Shown: positions 62,129 through 64,000 of the stretch, in pieces
Layout of the letters: every line of letters begins with the position of its first letter
How positions within the stretch are numbered: position 1 is the first letter of the stretch
Program-made: the position numbers and the translations under genes
Source: Pistacia vera
Taxonomy: Eukaryota > Streptophyta > Magnoliopsida > Sapindales > Anacardiaceae
Length of the DNA stretch: 64,000 nucleotides
Assembly: GCF_008641045.1 (NCBI RefSeq)
Contig: NW_022196812.1
Coordinates: 1,632,724-1,696,723, forward strand
Direction of reading: 5' to 3'
Notes under the pieces: generated by a model
What the model was told of the DNA's origin: nothing
What the model saw: only the letters and a program-made list of their open reading frames with translations
Database searches by the model: none

Positions 62129-62493
62129 ATATTCCAATCATGTAAAAAGTCAATGAGTAGATGCCAAAGATTTTGCCATCACTGTAAGCCAATAGGGCAA
62201 CTGATAGCTGTAAATCTGATCAGAATCAATGGCTAGCTACACCCAACATTGAAAGCAAGTAATACACTAATACCCACAGCTGGTAATGGGGTTAAAGTTT
62301 GAAGCAGGAAACAACAGTACCCAAACCAATGAAAGAGCTGAAACCCTAGAAACGTAGCCCTGAAACCCTATTTCTGCCAGCAAGCATTAGGTCTAAAAAA
62401 AATCTAGAGAGATAGAGATGAGATCGGTAAATTTGACGGAGAAAAATCGCAGCAGCTAGCTGCATGAAGTATCTTGTCCTGTGGGATTTTGTC
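62129..62493. repeat. Segment repeated after the N at 63,635
   Basis: Matches 63,636-64,000 in direct orientation with a handful of substitutions (for example TGCCAGCAAGCATTAGG versus TGCAAGAAAACATTAGG). The match probably continues past the window edge. Confidence 0.9.
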
Positions 62494-63183
62494 TCTATGT
62501 GTGTTCCTCTCTGTTGCCAGGTTTTTCACTTGAGCTAGATTTTATAATTTGGATCCGAATCTATCTCTAAATTTTCTCCCTGCAACACTCTCGCAGTCTG
62601 TACATATTCTCTTCCACCTTGATATTCGAAGCTTCGCAGCAAAAATTCATGTTAATATCACTTTTAAAAGAACATATTTTTTCTTGAAAACAAATCAAAG
62701 TCCCTAATGGGCGCTGTCATTGAAGCAAAAACTTAACAAATATGTTCTTTTTACGTTAATCAAGGGTATTATTACGGACGGGAAAAGTTTATCCTGATGA
62801 GTTTTGGTCAACTTAGTGTCGCTGGTCATTTGTTTTATCCCAATACTTTAAACTGCTACACTTAAACCTTAATGTACCTAAGCCCCATATGGATAAATTC
62901 ATTCAACTCTAATAAAATTATCGAATCCACTTTCTTCATGCGCAAATTTGTGTTGAAATCAATACCCTAATGGTGGTAGAGGTCCTTCGTTCATTTCATT
63001 AGAAAGTGGGAAATAAAATATTATCTTGGAAAAGTTCACACATATCTTGGACTATATGGGACAAAATGGATGGTGAATCCAATGTTTTCGTTTCTATTTT
63101 CTTTTTCTTGGGTTTGGAGAGTGATTTTACAAGCCATGGAGGGGCGTCTGGGATTGGCATTGAATAAATGAAAGTATGAAACT

Positions 63184-63220
<37 letters not shown>

Positions 63221-63634
63221 GCATGTAAAGCTAAAGGCACGCAATTTAAGGCACCCCTTGTTCAGAAGAGCAGCAGCAGCAGGCTTGCTGGATTCTCTCT
63301 CTCCCTTTCTGTCTATCGAAAGAGTCAAAGAGCTGAAGCTTACCCAGTTTTTGACTTCTTCTACAGCTGTATAATCTGCAATTGCATTAAGCGTATGGTA
63401 GCAAACTAAACTTAACAGCTAGCTGCCTCTATCAAGCGCCATCAACAAGGCATCTACAATCTACACTGTAAATCCCCCGTTATCTGTATGTGATCTTCTC
63501 CCATTTAATAGATGTAATGTCAAGTCTTGTCATAGGGTTAAACTTTAAACCTCTTCTAGAAGAATCTTCGATGGAGAAGCCAACTTGGTTAAGAGTTATA
63601 GCTTGCGTCTATGAGCTGAATGGCTGAGCCAAAA
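62494..63634. other. Gene-free DNA to contig end
   Basis: No gene recognised on either strand. GA microsatellite at 63,188-63,214. Confidence 0.5.
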
Positions 63635-63635
63635 N
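63635..63635. other. Single N: contig join
   Basis: Sequence after it restarts at the equivalent of 62,129. Confidence 0.95.
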
Positions 63636-64000
63636 TATTATATTCCAATCATGTAAAAAGTCAATGAGTAGATGCCAAAGATTTTGCCATCACTGTAAGC
63701 CAATAGGGCAACTGATAGCTGTAAATCTGATCAGAATCAATGGCTAGCTACACCCAACATTGAAAGCAAGTAATACACTAATACCCATAGCTGGTAATGG
63801 GGTTAAAGTTTGAAGCAGGAAACAACAGTACCCAAACCAATGAAAGAGCTGAAACCCTAGAAACGTAGCCCTGAAACCCTATTTCTGCAAGAAAACATTA
63901 GGTCTAAAAAAAATCTAGAGAGATAGAGATGAGATCAGTAAATTTGACGAAGAAAAATCGCAGCAGCTAGCTGCATGAAGTATCTTGTCCTGTGGGATTT

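Overview
The window looks like nuclear DNA of a flowering plant, most likely a eudicot with a heterozygous (perhaps woody) genome. The evidence is AT-rich intergenic DNA, short GT-AG introns, plant-specific families (ankyrin-PGG membrane proteins, a germin-like protein, a GROWTH-REGULATING FACTOR with a miR396 site, a hydroxyproline-rich membrane protein), Au-like SINEs and LTR remnants. I cannot name the species.

Positions 1-41,500 hold a tandem cluster of ankyrin-repeat/PGG genes on the + strand. A repeat unit of about 17-20 kb occurs twice (about 1-17,393 and 17,394-37,430), and a third unit begins after that. Each unit carries the 3' end of gene A, a 3' fragment of a germin-like gene, gene B, gene C, an orphan PGG exon (D), and then the 5' part of the next gene A. 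All members share one plan: seven exons, phase-1 introns 1-5, a 54-nt exon 5, and a last exon encoding the PGG membrane domain. Only the gene A copy at 34,398-38,058 reads through intact (634 aa). The copy at 14,995-17,960 has a frameshifted C-terminus, and the B, C and D copies are broken or cut by assembly joins. In the first unit (1 to about 14.4 kb) single-base losses are spread evenly over coding and non-coding DNA, which looks more like uncorrected read error than gene decay.

The cluster ends at an intact germin-like (ABP19/20-type) gene on the - strand (40,876-41,505). From 41.6 to 50 kb I see no gene, only SINEs and a 2.1-kb sequence present twice across an N. A four-exon GRF transcription factor gene lies at 50,220-51,779 (+), with QLQ and WRC domains and a miR396 target site. 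A proline-rich membrane protein gene lies at 55,556-56,067 (-). The right end (56.9-64 kb) is repeats: a SINE, a three-copy array with long C-tracts, a Mutator-like MITE with long inverted ends, and simple repeats.

Five single Ns (21,948; 26,977; 39,654; 46,412; 63,635) are contig joins. At each one, sequence after the N repeats sequence found before it with slight differences, so unmerged haplotypes were probably placed end to end. Gene counts in this window should be read with that in mind. No RNA gene, CRISPR array or clearly new system was found. The most unusual real-looking structure is a six-copy, exactly 121-bp array that multiplies the first coding exon of the intact PGG gene.
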